From: Aphelocoma coerulescens
Lineage: Eukaryota > Chordata > Aves > Passeriformes > Corvidae
Assembly (NCBI RefSeq): GCF_041296385.1
Contig: NW_027183506.1
Span: 1-64,000 of the forward strand
Direction of reading: 5' to 3'
Length of the DNA stretch: 64,000 nt
Shown piece after piece: positions 1 to 9,495 of this stretch (its first letter is position 1; every line of letters begins with the position of its first letter). Position numbers and translations under genes: made by a program. The notes beneath the pieces are model-generated. The model made no database searches and was not told where the DNA came from. It worked only from the letters and a program-made list of their open reading frames with translations.

Positions 1-2
1 GA

Positions 3-61
<59 letters not shown>
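1..61. repeat. (GAAA)n microsatellite
   Basis: Perfect tetranucleotide GAAA repeat, about 15 copies, running off the left edge of the window. Confidence 0.98.
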
Positions 62-63
<2 letters not shown>

Positions 64-323
64 TCTGCAGTGCATAAACTAAGGAAAAAAGTCAATCTCT
101 ACTTCCCATTAACAGCAATGTTTGGACCCTTCCCAGCAAGCTGGGCTTCAGCACAGGGAATGGTTTCTCCAGGAGGCAAACGTTGAGGAATCACGAAAGC
201 CCCCACACACCCTTCCTCCTCTCTCCCTTAGCTTCAGCTATCTGAGCTGGAGTCATACGGTATGGAACATCCCCTTGGCTAATTGGGGTCAGCTGGCCTG
301 CTTGTGTTCCCTGCCAGGATCTT
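62..323 (+). mobile_element. LTR-derived fragment (passerine ERVL-like)
   Basis: No gene is seen here. The stretch from about 215 (cttagcttcagctatctgag ... ccttggctaattggggtcag ... ccctgccaggatc) resembles the LTR body seen again at 24,290-24,560 and at 51,661-51,994. In copy B the LTR continues for about 415 bp after 'ccaggatc'; here it jumps straight to 'ttctaaatg'. This copy therefore carries an internal deletion. Confidence 0.5.
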
Positions 324-379
324 CTAAATGCTGCTGCTCCCTTTAGCTCTTGGACACCTACTGACACAGAGCTGGGAAA

Positions 380-2036
380 AAACATCCCCTGGCCACCAGC
401 TTACAAGGTGAGTTACGCCAAAGTAAGAGCTCTGTGGGAAATCTCTATCCATGCCCATCCTTTTAATCCATCTGTGCACATAGGGGCTGCCCATAGATGT
501 GTCTGGTATCTGAAGGAGTGCACAAGCACCGTGACTGACACTTTCCCTCTCCATGTGCGTTCCACAGCTATGGGTACACAGACGTGATGGAAAGCCTGGT
601 ACAGCCAGAGCCTTCTGTCCCTGCAGAAGGGAGCGCGGCGGGTGGGGGCGGTTGGTGGGCAGCGAGTCCCGGACAGCGGGCGAGATCCGGCTCCACAGGT
701 GCCAGGCCCCGCTAAGGCTTAATGCCGGCTCCTCTGCAACAGCAAAGACCTTCAGCCGTGTCACTGCCCAGAGGGGCAGTGCTGGCCCGGCCGCACAGCT
801 CGTTTTCCCCACAGGTTGCAGGAGATGAGAACACAACGCTTGCAAACACCGACTGTGAGCCACAGCTCTGGGTGCTCAGCGTTAAGCTCAGCTCTGGGAG
901 CGCTGCACCAAGCTTCAGGGGATGCACTGGGAGCCCGGCTGGGCTCTGCCCTGGGGCCATCCTCCAGGGACAGCTGCAAACAGGGAGCATTTGGTTGCCA
1001 CAAAGAGCCAAGCCATGGCTGCAGGGAAGCTGCTCCGGCTGCGGCCTGCACTGTTGTGTGCTGTGCTCTGGGGCTGCTGCTCCCCACAGAGGGGACTGCA
1101 CTGGGGTGCCAGAGGAGACAGAGAAGCTCCAGCTTAAGCCTAACTGGGCTGGGTGGCTGGGCTGGGAAGGGTGGCGAGGGTCAAGGGCATTCACAGAGCT
1201 CATCCTGCTCTGTGAAGAACGAGGAAAAGGAAGTGGGAAGCCAGCAGTGAGCAGAGCTGAGGCCTGGAGAGCAGCTCTGAATGACCCCCAAATCTCACCA
1301 GACCTCTGAGACATTGCTGTTCTTCAGCCAGTGACAACATGAGTCCCTAAACCTGGGGCTCACTCTTCCTCGTGGCCAGGGGCATCAAGGAAGGCTACAG
1401 TGCAATGGGGACTGCGGTGAGCTGGGAACTCACTGGGGGAAAGAGGGAGCACTTGTGGAGCAAAAGGCAGGTGGGGGAGAGAACTGCTCAGAGAAGAGCT
1501 GAGCTTCAGCTTGAGCAAGCTGAAAAATGGCATTGGGGGTCATCCCAGACTGATTTCATTTCAGAACTTATTGAACAAGTTTGTTATTGGGGGGGTGTCA
1601 TATTTTCCCCCGGAGGTGCACACTCTGCAAACTTGAGCTGCACTGCCGAGCTACTCAAGCACGTCTCTGCTGCAGGTCACGGCGTTTCTTCTTTGGCTTC
1701 TCGTGGCCCCGGGGCTGAGCCGCAGCAGAGCCTTGGTGGAGCCCAGAGCAGCCTCAGCATCCACAGAGCCCGGCTGCAAGGAGAGAAAGCAGAAAGCACC
1801 CGTCAGCTGAAGGCTCCCGTCCCCCTTGTCCCAGCCGCCCGCGGTGCCCAGGCCGTGCTGGCCGCGCTCAGGGCGCTGCCCAAAGCTGCCCAGCATTGCT
1901 GCCTCTGGCAGGAGAGCAGGAGGGCAGGACACGTGCCCAGCCTGCAGCCGGCCATGGCACAGCCACCTCCTCAGCAGCTGCCCAGAGCAGGATGCTGCTG
2001 CGCTTGCTGCCGTCTCCCAAAAGCCCTTATCCCAGC
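380..2036. other. Duplicated non-coding stretch downstream of PIM-like gene A
   Basis: No gene was recognised. Two splice-like junctions are conserved in both duplication copies (acaag/gtgagt near 409 and ttccacag/ctatggg near 568), but the sequence between them matches no family I know. The part from about 1,800 to 2,036 is homologous to intron and flank sequence of PIM-like loci, and is also found inverted at 50,930-51,110. Confidence 0.5.
956..961. other. Empty provirus integration site (gccatc)
   Basis: The hexamer gccatc occurs once here. In copy B the same hexamer flanks the provirus on both sides (25,476-25,481 and 32,458-32,463), and the adjoining sequences match on either side (gggctctgccctggg before, ctccagggacagctgc after). 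This is the unoccupied pre-integration allele preserved in a paralogue. Confidence 0.93.
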
Positions 2037-2213
2037 CATGCTGCGTGTGCTCAGGGATGTGCCTAAACTTTGCCATCAATTCTTTCCTTTGGAGGAGAGC
2101 AGGAGAGCAGGACATTGCCACCTGCTCAGCAGCTGCCAGTGCGGGATGCTCCTGAGCCCGCTGTTGTCTCCCAGCACTGCTATTCCCCCCGTGCTGCAGA
2201 GACGAGGATCCAC

Positions 2214-4355
2214 CTGGAGAGAGCTGTCGTGGGAGCGAGAGCCGGCCCCAGGTGCTGTGCCAGCCCCTCCTGAAAGGGTGCTCCCCGCAGACCATCTGGT
2301 GCAGCACGATGCCCAGGGACCAGACGGTCGCTGCCTCGCCGTGGTACCAGCCTAACAGGGTCCATTCCGGGGGGCTGTAGGACGGTGTTCCTATGGAATA
2401 GAGGTGGAGTTCTTCAGGGGGACGCTGCCTGCTCCCAGAGCCTCGCCCCAGCATCCCTGGGCATGCGGGGGCCGCAGCAGCGGCACGCGGCGTGACCCGC
2501 TGCCCTCTTGCCAGCACCTGGGACTTGCGTACAAACTGGGGGTTGGAAAAGAAGCCGCTGGTGTCGCAAGAGGGCAGCGGAAGCCCTGGCAAGGCCCGAG
2601 CATTCCATGCAAAGGAAAAACCCACTTGGTGCTGGGGAAAAACCACGCTTTCATCCTCCCTGCCTGCACTGCCCCAGAAACCATTCTTAAGCCAAGGCAA
2701 GCACGGGCAGCAGAGCAGTCCGAGCCCTGTCTCGCCTGCACACCAAACGGGCTGGAGCACAGGTTCTGGGCCCCCCTCTCTGCTACTCCCACCCACGGGT
2801 GTTTCTGTGACGCTGGCTGCCCCAGCCCCAGCGCCAGTCCTGGGCAGAGTGGCTGGCGAAAGGCTGCCAGCAAGGCTGGAAAATAGCCCTTCAGCCAGCG
2901 CCGCTCAAAAGCAGCTCAGCTGAAGACTCCGGCTGCCATGACTGGCAGCAAAAGGGAGAATCCCCCCTGCCACAGCTGGCTTTGGGCTGTGAGATGTTGG
3001 GCCGTGAGATGTTGGGCTGTGAGATGCCGCTACCAGGAGCCTCCCCCTGCGTGGGCTCACCTGCAAAGCTGGTGTAGGCTGCGGCTTGCAGGTAGGTGCC
3101 ACAGCCAAAGTCGATGAGTTTGGCCTGCCCGGTTGCCAGGTCAACCAGGATGTTCTCCGGTTTGATGTCCCGGTGCAGGACCCCGCAGCTGGTGCAGTGC
3201 CGCACGGCCTCCAGCACCTGGCGGAACAGGTGCCGCGCCACCTCCTCGCACAGGAAGCCCCGTGCCCAAATGAAGTGAAGGAGGTCCTGAGACCGCTCCG
3301 GGCGCTCCAGCACCATCACCACGTTGTTGGGGAGCTCCAGCCACTCGTGGAGCTGGACGATGCCAGGGAAGCCAGCGGACACCTTGTCCAGCAGCACGAT
3401 CTCCAGTGGTGCTCGGGTGCCGTCGGGCTGTGGGAGGAGCACGGTGCTGTCAGCGGAGCTGATGCCGTGCCGGGGCTCGGGAAGCCCTCAGCCAGCCGGG
3501 GACGCTCTGCGCGCTCCGCTGGCCCCACGGCCGCTCTCCCTCGAAGTGTTCTGGCGGCTTCCACCCTGCCGGGCCTCGGCTCATCCCCGCCCGTCGCGCC
3601 CCGGCTTCTCCCGCTGCCCCTCGCTCACTCACCAGCTCGCCCCAATGGCCGATGCGGTTCCGCGGCACCCGTTTGATGGCCACCTGCAAGGCAAGGGGAG
3701 CAGCGGGCTGAGCTCGCCGCCCGCCGTGCCCAGCCCCATGCTCCTTCTCCTCCTCCTTTGCCCCCCGCCTCCTGCGCCCGCCGCCGGCCCCGCCACTCAC
3801 CGGGGCGCCGTCCGAGAGCCGCGTGGCCGCGAAGACGCTGCCGAAGCCGCCGCGCCCCAGCAGCGAACCCAGCCGGTAGCGCTCCTTCAGGCCCTGCTGC
3901 GCCTTCCGTGCCCGCGAGACGCGGCCGTCAGCGCTCGGCCCGGGGCCAGGAACGGCCCCCGAGCGCCGCTCAACCGCCCCGGGCCGGCCATCCCCACATG
4001 GGGGCTCTTTTGGAGGGGCCACCGGCGGCTCGGGGCCGGCGGCCGCGCTCAAGAGCGGCGGAGCTCGGAGCGGGGAAGACGCTGCGGAGGCGGCGGGAGC
4101 GGCCGCGCCGCCTGTGTCCCCGGCGGGCCCCGGGAGGAGCCGAGGCCGGGACCGGGGCCGGGGCCGGGGCCGGGGTAGGGGTCGGGCCAGCCGGAGCCAG
4201 GGGCTGGCGATGCTGCCCAGGAGCCAGGCACTGATGCCCGCCCAGCAGCGCCACAGCCAGGACGGCGAGAGCCGGGCGGAGGCGGGACCGCGGCGGGACG
4301 CCCGGGGGCGGGGAGGGGGCAGCCCCGCCCGGGGCCGGGGGCGGGCCGGGGGCAT
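2214..4355 (-). pseudogene. PIM1-like serine/threonine kinase, copy A, lacking its last exon
   Basis: PIM-family kinase on the minus strand. The inferred exons are 4355-3801 (from ATG, 185 codons), 3683-3633 (17 codons), 3427-3061 (367 bp) and 2390-2214 (177 bp), all with GT/AG borders and consistent phases. Visible motifs are the glycine loop [10 protein letters not shown], the lysine motif [17 protein letters not shown] in LIDFGCGTY, and the PIM-type YSPPEW in place of APE. The N-terminus is Pro/Arg-rich, much longer than mammalian PIM1, and includes a hydrophobic Trp/Leu patch ([19 protein letters not shown]). The final 107-bp exon, present in copy B, is deleted here, so the C-lobe end is missing. 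Without it the frame reads into intron. A truncated kinase is possible, but a pseudogene is more likely. Confidence 0.85.
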
Positions 4356-4500
4356 GGCCCGGCCGGGCCTGGGGAGAGGGAGGCCGCGGGAGGGGGGGTT
4401 GGGGAACGAAAGGGAGAGCGGGAGAGGGTGCGAGACACTGGGAGAGGGAGAGGAGGAGCAGGAGAAGGGACGCAGAGGGTTCGTGGACTCGCTGCTTTTG

Positions 4501-4542
4501 TGCTGCTGCCGCTGCTGCCGCTGCTGCCGCTGCTGCCGCTGA
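4501..4542. repeat. CAG/CCG-type trinucleotide repeat (GCTGCC units)
   Basis: Interrupted GCTGCC/GCTGCT repeat upstream of the conserved PIM-like start codon. It is open in every frame on the minus strand (Ala, Ser/Gly or Gln runs). The allele in copy B at 37,346-37,405 is 18 bp longer. Confidence 0.9.
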
Positions 4543-4839
4543 AGCGCTGGGAGCGTTTGTCCGCGTGTCCGTGTGTCCGGTGCCCGTGTGTCCGTTCCCC
4601 CCCGCGCGCCCCACGGCCGAGCCCCGCGCGCCCCGGGGCAGCACGGGCCGCTCCGCTCCGGGGCCGAGGCGGAGTCCCGGAGCATCTCTTCCTCCCGCAG
4701 CCACACCAAACCCGCTCGGCCATTGGGAGCAGTTTTGCACACGTTTCCCTTTGAAGGGCTCCTCTCTACCCCCATTTCCAAGGAGTCTCCCTGGGGTTTT
4801 GGCACCTGCAGCGACAGGGCAGCGATTGGGCTTCAAAGT

Positions 4840-5095
4840 GCAAGAAAGACATGGAGGGGCTGGAGCACGTCCAGAGATGGGAATGGAGCTGGGGAAGGCT
4901 CTGGAGGACTTCTGAGGGGCAGCTGAGGGATCTGAGGGGGCTGAGCCTGGAGGAAAGGAGGCTCAGGGGGGACCTGGCTCTCTCCAAGTCCCTGACAGGA
5001 GGGGGCAGCCAGGAGGGGTGGGGCTCTGCTGCCAAGGGAAAGCACGAGAGGAAATGGGCTCGGGGGAACTCTTGGGGTGGATGGTGGGGAAATTC
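4840..5095 (+). mobile_element. CR1 LINE fragment
   Basis: Contains the CR1 3'-region phrases gagacatgg..ctggagc..gtccagag, gagcctggaggaaaggaggct and gacctggctctctccaagtc, in the usual order. It is truncated, with no ORF2 start and no 3' octamer tail seen. The same copy is present at 37,703-37,958, so the insertion predates the segmental duplication. Confidence 0.8.
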
Positions 5096-5634
5096 TCATC
5101 CTCCGTGTCTCGACAAAGGGGGAGGGGGGCAGGGGTGGGGCACGACCTAGGGACACGGGGGTGGTGACGCTGGGCTGGGGACACGGGAAAGGGCACGGGA
5201 AGCCAAAGCCCCGCTGAGCGCTGGCGCTGGGCTGGCACGGGGTGAGCCGGCAGCAGGGCCCCGCAGCCCTGAGGGACTCGCCCTGACGGCTGGGGAGTAT
5301 TGATCCCGGTCTCTAAAAAATGAGACTCAGTAAAATATCATTAAAAGGTGCCTCCTTCTCCTTCTCCTCCTCCCCCATCCTTTCTCCTGCTCCCCCTGGG
5401 CCCAGCGCCCACCCTTGGCCCCCCGTTTTCCCAGCGCGGTCGCATCCCGCGGGAGGAGCCGGGATGGAGCCGGGATGGAGCCGGGAGAGGTCGGGCTGGG
5501 GCAGGGCTGGGCTCTGGGCCCGGCCTGGGCGCCCCCCACGCGCCCCCTCCTCAAATTCCCCTGGCGGGGGGCGCTGGGAGCGAGGGGGGGCGCAGGCGGG
5601 GTCCGGGTGGGGAGCGCTGAGCGCTGCGGGTCTG

Positions 5635-5676
5635 CCTGGCAACTGGTGAGTCACCAGCGCCGCGCGCTCTGATTGG
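5635..5676 (+). promoter_or_regulatory. MHC class II-type X1-X2-Y promoter module, copy A
   Basis: CCTGGCAAC (X1, 5635-5643), then TGAGTCA (X2-like, 5647-5653), then CTGATTGG (Y box, 5669-5676). X1 to Y start spacing is 34 bp, which matches the classical class II arrangement that binds RFX, CREB/ATF and NF-Y and recruits CIITA. The order predicts transcription toward the plus strand, but no class II first exon was found downstream. The only class II exons nearby lie on the opposite strand. It may be a stranded promoter, or it may act on the flanking minus-strand PIM-like gene. Confidence 0.55.
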
Positions 5677-6136
5677 CTGAAGGTTGTTCAACGCCTTCTC
5701 TGATTATCTGATACTCGCGGGGGATTTTGGTTGGTCGTTGGGGGCTGTGGGGCGGCTTAGGGGGGGGGTCTCTGCGCCTTTGGGGTTCGCTGGGTGCCGA
5801 TTTGGGGTTCAGGTGCCTCCCAAGGCCCCCCCGGGGGGGGGGTGACACAGGGGTGACACACGGGGGTCCCCATTCTCGATCCATCCTGGGGCCGGTTCTG
5901 CCCCCTCCACTCTCGGTCCCCCCGCGGGATCCCCCAAAGTCCCTTCCCACTGTTTCCCAATAAACGGGACCGGGGCGAACTGGGAAGCCTTCCTGGAAAC
6001 ACTGGGAGCAGCCGGGCAGGGGCAGAGTGACAGCGGGGCTGGGGGGGACACACGACCCCCAAAATCAGCGCGGGGATGGAGCGGGGGGTCCCGGCCGGGC
6101 CCGAGGCCACGGGGAGGGGCTGCGGCCACCGGTGGC

Positions 6137-6323
6137 TCAGGAGCTCTGTGGGCAGAGCAAAGGGGGTGACACCGGGCTGGGGGGCCCCGGGGGACCTCAG
6201 AGCTCCGGGGGAGGGGGGACACGACCCCCGGGCCCCTCCCGTCACCTGCTTGCGCAGGTAGAAGCCGAGCCCCAGCGCCAGGAAGACAAAGCCCAACACG
6301 AAGCCCCCGATCCCCGTCAGCAT
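6137..6323 (-). pseudogene. MHC class II beta chain, transmembrane and last exons only (copy A)
   Basis: Exon 6323-6246 (26 codons, starting MLTGIGGFVLGF and ending FYLRKQ) matches the transmembrane segment of bird class II beta chains. It is followed by a GTGACG donor. The acceptor at 6146-6148 leads into AGC TCC TGA, giving the expected short Ser-Ser C-terminus, with the stop at 6139-6137. No beta-1, beta-2 or signal exon is found upstream on the minus strand; that space is minisatellite. Class II beta chains present peptides at the cell surface, and this remnant could not do so alone. Confidence 0.8.
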
Positions 6324-6399
6324 CTTGGGGGGTGGAGGGGCAGCTTTGGGGGGGGGGGTGGACGGCAGAAGGATCCGGAAAACGGCGGCGGCTGACGGG

Positions 6400-7135
6400 A
6401 AGGGACCGGAATGGACTGGGACAGAATGGGATGGACTGGGACAGAATGGGATGGACTAGGACAGAATGGGACAGGAGGATACACTGGCACCAGGATCAGG
6501 ACTGGACAGGGCCAGATTTGGAGCACCAGGGATTATACTGGGATATATTGGGACCACACTGAGGGTTACTGGGAACATACTGAGGCCCAATGGGTGCTGC
6601 TGGGATATACTGGGAGTGATTTGCATCATACTGGGAATGACTGGGATTGTACTGGGAGTGACTGGAACCACAGTGGTGGTGAAAGGGCACAATTGGAAAG
6701 ATGCAGGGGGCAATTGGGATCATCCTGGGAGCAGCTGGTCCATACTGGGGTCATAGTGGGATCATAGTGGGAGTGACAGGGTCATGTTGCAGTGACTGGC
6801 ATAGTGCTGGGAGTATCTGGGAGTGACTGGGATCATACTGGGGGTGACAGGGATCAAACCAGACTCATACTGGGAAGTTACCTGGAATCATCCTGGGGGT
6901 GACTGGACTCATACTGGGATCATGCTTTGAGCAACTGGGTCCATGATGGGGCAAAAGGCATCATAGAGGGACTGAATGGGAGTGGCTGGGTTCATACTGG
7001 AAGTGACTGGGGCTGTACCTTACTCCTACTGGGAGGGACTGAGAGTGAAAGGAACCATACAGGACATGACTGGGAACAACTGGGACCATGTTGGGGGCAA
7101 GTGGGATCTTCTTGGGAATGACTGGGAACATAAAA
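6400..7135 (+). repeat. Degenerate minisatellite (actgggatcatactggga type)
   Basis: Irregular tandem repeats of 15-30 bp built from 'actggga', 'gatcatactggg' and 'gtgactggg', starting with a clean run of gggatggactgggacagaat. The same family appears in reverse orientation at 21,424-21,580. Only its first part is present in copy B. Such repeats are common in introns of bird MHC genes. Confidence 0.85.
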
Positions 7136-7139
7136 GCTT

Positions 7140-8730
7140 GAGTGGAGTTTTTATCCCGTGGCATTCCTGGGGAGCAGCGGCAGCTCCGTGCCCCCAGCCC
7201 GGGGGGTGGGAGCAGGGGAACCGGTGGCAGCATCTTCGGGGCACAGCCGAGGGCTGGGGGGCTCCTCCCCCAATTCATTTTCTCTGCCCAATTCAAATCA
7301 TCCCCTCCCATTCAAATCCCCTCCGTTCACATTTTCTCCCCACCATTAAAGTTTCCTTGCCCCAGTTCAACTTTTCTCCCCAATTAAGCCCTGAGGCCCC
7401 ACCCCATCCCCGGCTCCTCCCAGCAGGATCCGGCCGGGACTTTCTGGAAACAGCAGCGGAAAGAGTTCAAAAATTCCTCATTACTTCCATCGATTTCCTT
7501 GGTTTCCGGGGCATTTTCCTGCGGCTGCTCCGGGCCAAGGCTGAGGGGTCCCCTCGGGCTCCAGCCCCTTTCCAGACCCTTTTTCCAGCTCCTTTCCTCT
7601 GCTGACCCAAAGCTGCGGATTTTGGGGAGCGGGAAGAGTCGCTCTGCTCGGGGGTCCCCGCAGTGCCCCAGGGAGGCCCCGAGGCCGCAGCGTGGTTCCC
7701 TCCGGCCCCTTGGAGTGTTTGGAATCTCCAACTCTCAGCAATCGCTGTCCGTGGCATTCAATTCCCCCTGCAGGGTTTTCCCCCAGACCGGCTTTCTTTC
7801 CAGAGGGTTTTGTGGTTTCGCTTTGAGCTGGGGCCTGAGGGCACCGGAGCGGCCGCGGGTGCCGGGGCAGGAAGGGCTGAGGGACAGCAGTGCCCCACAA
7901 ACCTCCGGGAGGGGGACAAGGGCTGGAGGGGGCAAAGAGAGAATAAACACAAGATTTTAGAAAAAGAAAAAAATCCAGTAAAATATAGATGATATCTAAA
8001 ATATAATAAAAAGAACTGAATAAAGAAAGTAACAGCAGAGCTTCTTCTCCTGGGACTTTGGGTTCCTTGTCCAAGCTCCGAGCTGGGTGTGAGCCAGAAA
8101 CCAGTGCCTGGGAGAGCCATTGCTGCTTGAAGGGCTTCCTATGGCCAGAACTAAAGTGTCGAGTATCAAGGAACAGCTTGAGGTTACAGAAGCGCCAGCG
8201 CTCCCGTTGGATTCCCTCGTTTGAAGCTGAAAGCGGAGCTCCATCTGTGACTCTGCTTTGTAAGGATTGAATGTAAAACTCCAGAGCAATCCCCGTTTCC
8301 CTCCCTCCTCTGGCCAGCGGCGCACGGAGGAGGGATGGGAGTTTCGGTGAGTCCGTGCTTCCCCCGGAGGGACAGGAATCCTTGCCGTGTCCAGCGGGGG
8401 TCCCTCCCCAGCCGTGCGGTCACTCCCCGGCCCGGCCCTGAGGCGCGGGGCAGTCGCGGGGCAGCCGCGCTCCGGCCCCGTCAGCAGCAGCGCCGCTTCG
8501 TGCCGGGCAGGAGCGGCAGAAGGAGCCGGGCGGCGGCGGGGGCTGAATCCCGGCAGGAGGAGGAGGAAGAGGAAGAAGAAGAAGGGGCCAGGTCGGCCTG
8601 CGGTGTCCGATGGCCAGGGAGCAGCGGGGAGGCCTCGGGGAGCGGCGGCGGGCGGGGCTCTGTTGGAGCCGCCCCGAGGGGTTTGTGCCACGCCGGGTCC
8701 CTGAAGGAGTCGCTCCGCGGCACGGGTGGG
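7140..8730. other. No gene recognised; GC-rich, with a short A-rich patch at 7,940-8,030
   Basis: Long open frames here have no recognisable domain and overlap on both strands, as expected for GC-rich DNA. The 8,300-8,700 part is CpG-rich and ends in a poly-purine run (gaggaggaagagg) before the pentamer microsatellite. Confidence 0.5.
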
Positions 8731-8747
8731 CTGGGAACATAAGGAAA

Positions 8748-8933
8748 TGAAGAGAAGAGAAGAGAAGAGAAGAGAAGAGAAGAGAAGAGAAGAGAAGAGA
8801 AGAGAAGAGAAGAGAAGAGAAGAGAAGAGAAGAGAAGAGAAGAGAAGAGAAGAGAAGAGAAGAGAAGAGAAGAGAAGAGAAGAGAAGAGAAGAGAAGAGA
8901 AGAGAAGAGAAGAGAAGAGAAGAGAAGAGAAGA
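8748..8933. repeat. (GAAGA)n pentanucleotide microsatellite
   Basis: Nearly perfect AGAGA/GAAGA repeat over about 185 bp. It creates artificial Arg-Glu-Lys (plus) and Leu-Phe-Ser (minus) open frames, which are not genes. Confidence 0.98.
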
Positions 8934-8934
8934 G

Positions 8935-9275
8935 CCGCACCGAGACGCGTCTCCCCCGCCCGCGTCTGAAGGAGCTGCACCGAGGGACGGGCGGAGGTTG
9001 AGTAGATTAAAATACAGAGAACAGAGTAAAAGAGAATAAAAAACTGCACCGGGATGTCCGCGGCGCCCGGTGTCACTGACGAGCCGCACGGCGGGACGGG
9101 CGCTGTCGGGTGTGGCCAGAAGGGCAGTGCCGAGGAGGGTGAGAGGTGAGAATAGAAAAAAACAGTAGGGAGAATAGAATAAAATGCAATAAAAGACCCA
9201 CACCAGGGAATCTCCGCAGCCCCGTGTCACTGAAGAGTTGCACCGAGAGAGCGGCGAGAGGTGACGGTGGTGAAA
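8935..9275. repeat. Short tandem duplications around 'gctgcaccgag' blocks
   Basis: Three partly repeated segments alternate a GC-rich block (gagccgcac / gagctgcaccgag / gagttgcaccgag) with an A-rich block (agagtaaaagagaataaaa / gaatagaataaaatgcaataaaa). They are diverged from each other. No gene seen. Confidence 0.6.
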
Positions 9276-9433
9276 AGTGGAGTATTGCTGATGTAGGGAA
9301 GCTGAGAATTATCCTGGAGCTAGAAATGGACCAATCGTCATCCTGATGATTAAGCTATGAAAGAAAAAGCTGGGACTCAGCAGAACTGGACCAGGCATGA
9401 GCTGTCAGCCTGAACAGGTCACCAGGAGGACAG

Positions 9434-9495
9434 AATGATGAAGATGAAGATGAAGATGAAGATGAAGATGAAGATGAAGATGAAGATGAAGAAGT
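9434..9495. repeat. (GATGAA)n hexamer microsatellite
   Basis: Hexamer repeat upstream of the PAK-like gene. The second tandem unit (18,458-18,519) appears to have the same repeat number, unusual for a microsatellite unless the copies are very young or homogenised. Confidence 0.95.

Larger units (their letters stand above)
324..6493. repeat. Segmental duplication, copy A
   Basis: This block is collinear with 24,842-39,336 (copy B), with only scattered substitutions and small indels by eye. Three large differences separate them. Copy B carries a provirus whose empty site here is 956-961. Copy B has 1,349 bp (33,536-34,884) missing here at about 2,036. The CAG/CCG repeat near 4,500 is 18 bp shorter here. 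Homology ends near 6,493, inside a degenerate minisatellite. The near-identity implies a recent duplication or ongoing gene conversion. Confidence 0.93.

Noticed and set aside
3324..4178. Plus-strand 284-codon open frame opposite PIM-like gene A
   Set aside because: Antisense shadow of a GC-rich kinase gene; no domain, and the minus strand has consistent splice phases and kinase motifs.
8726..9001. Long Arg/Glu/Lys or Leu/Phe/Ser open frames
   Set aside because: They are produced entirely by the GAAGA pentamer microsatellite.
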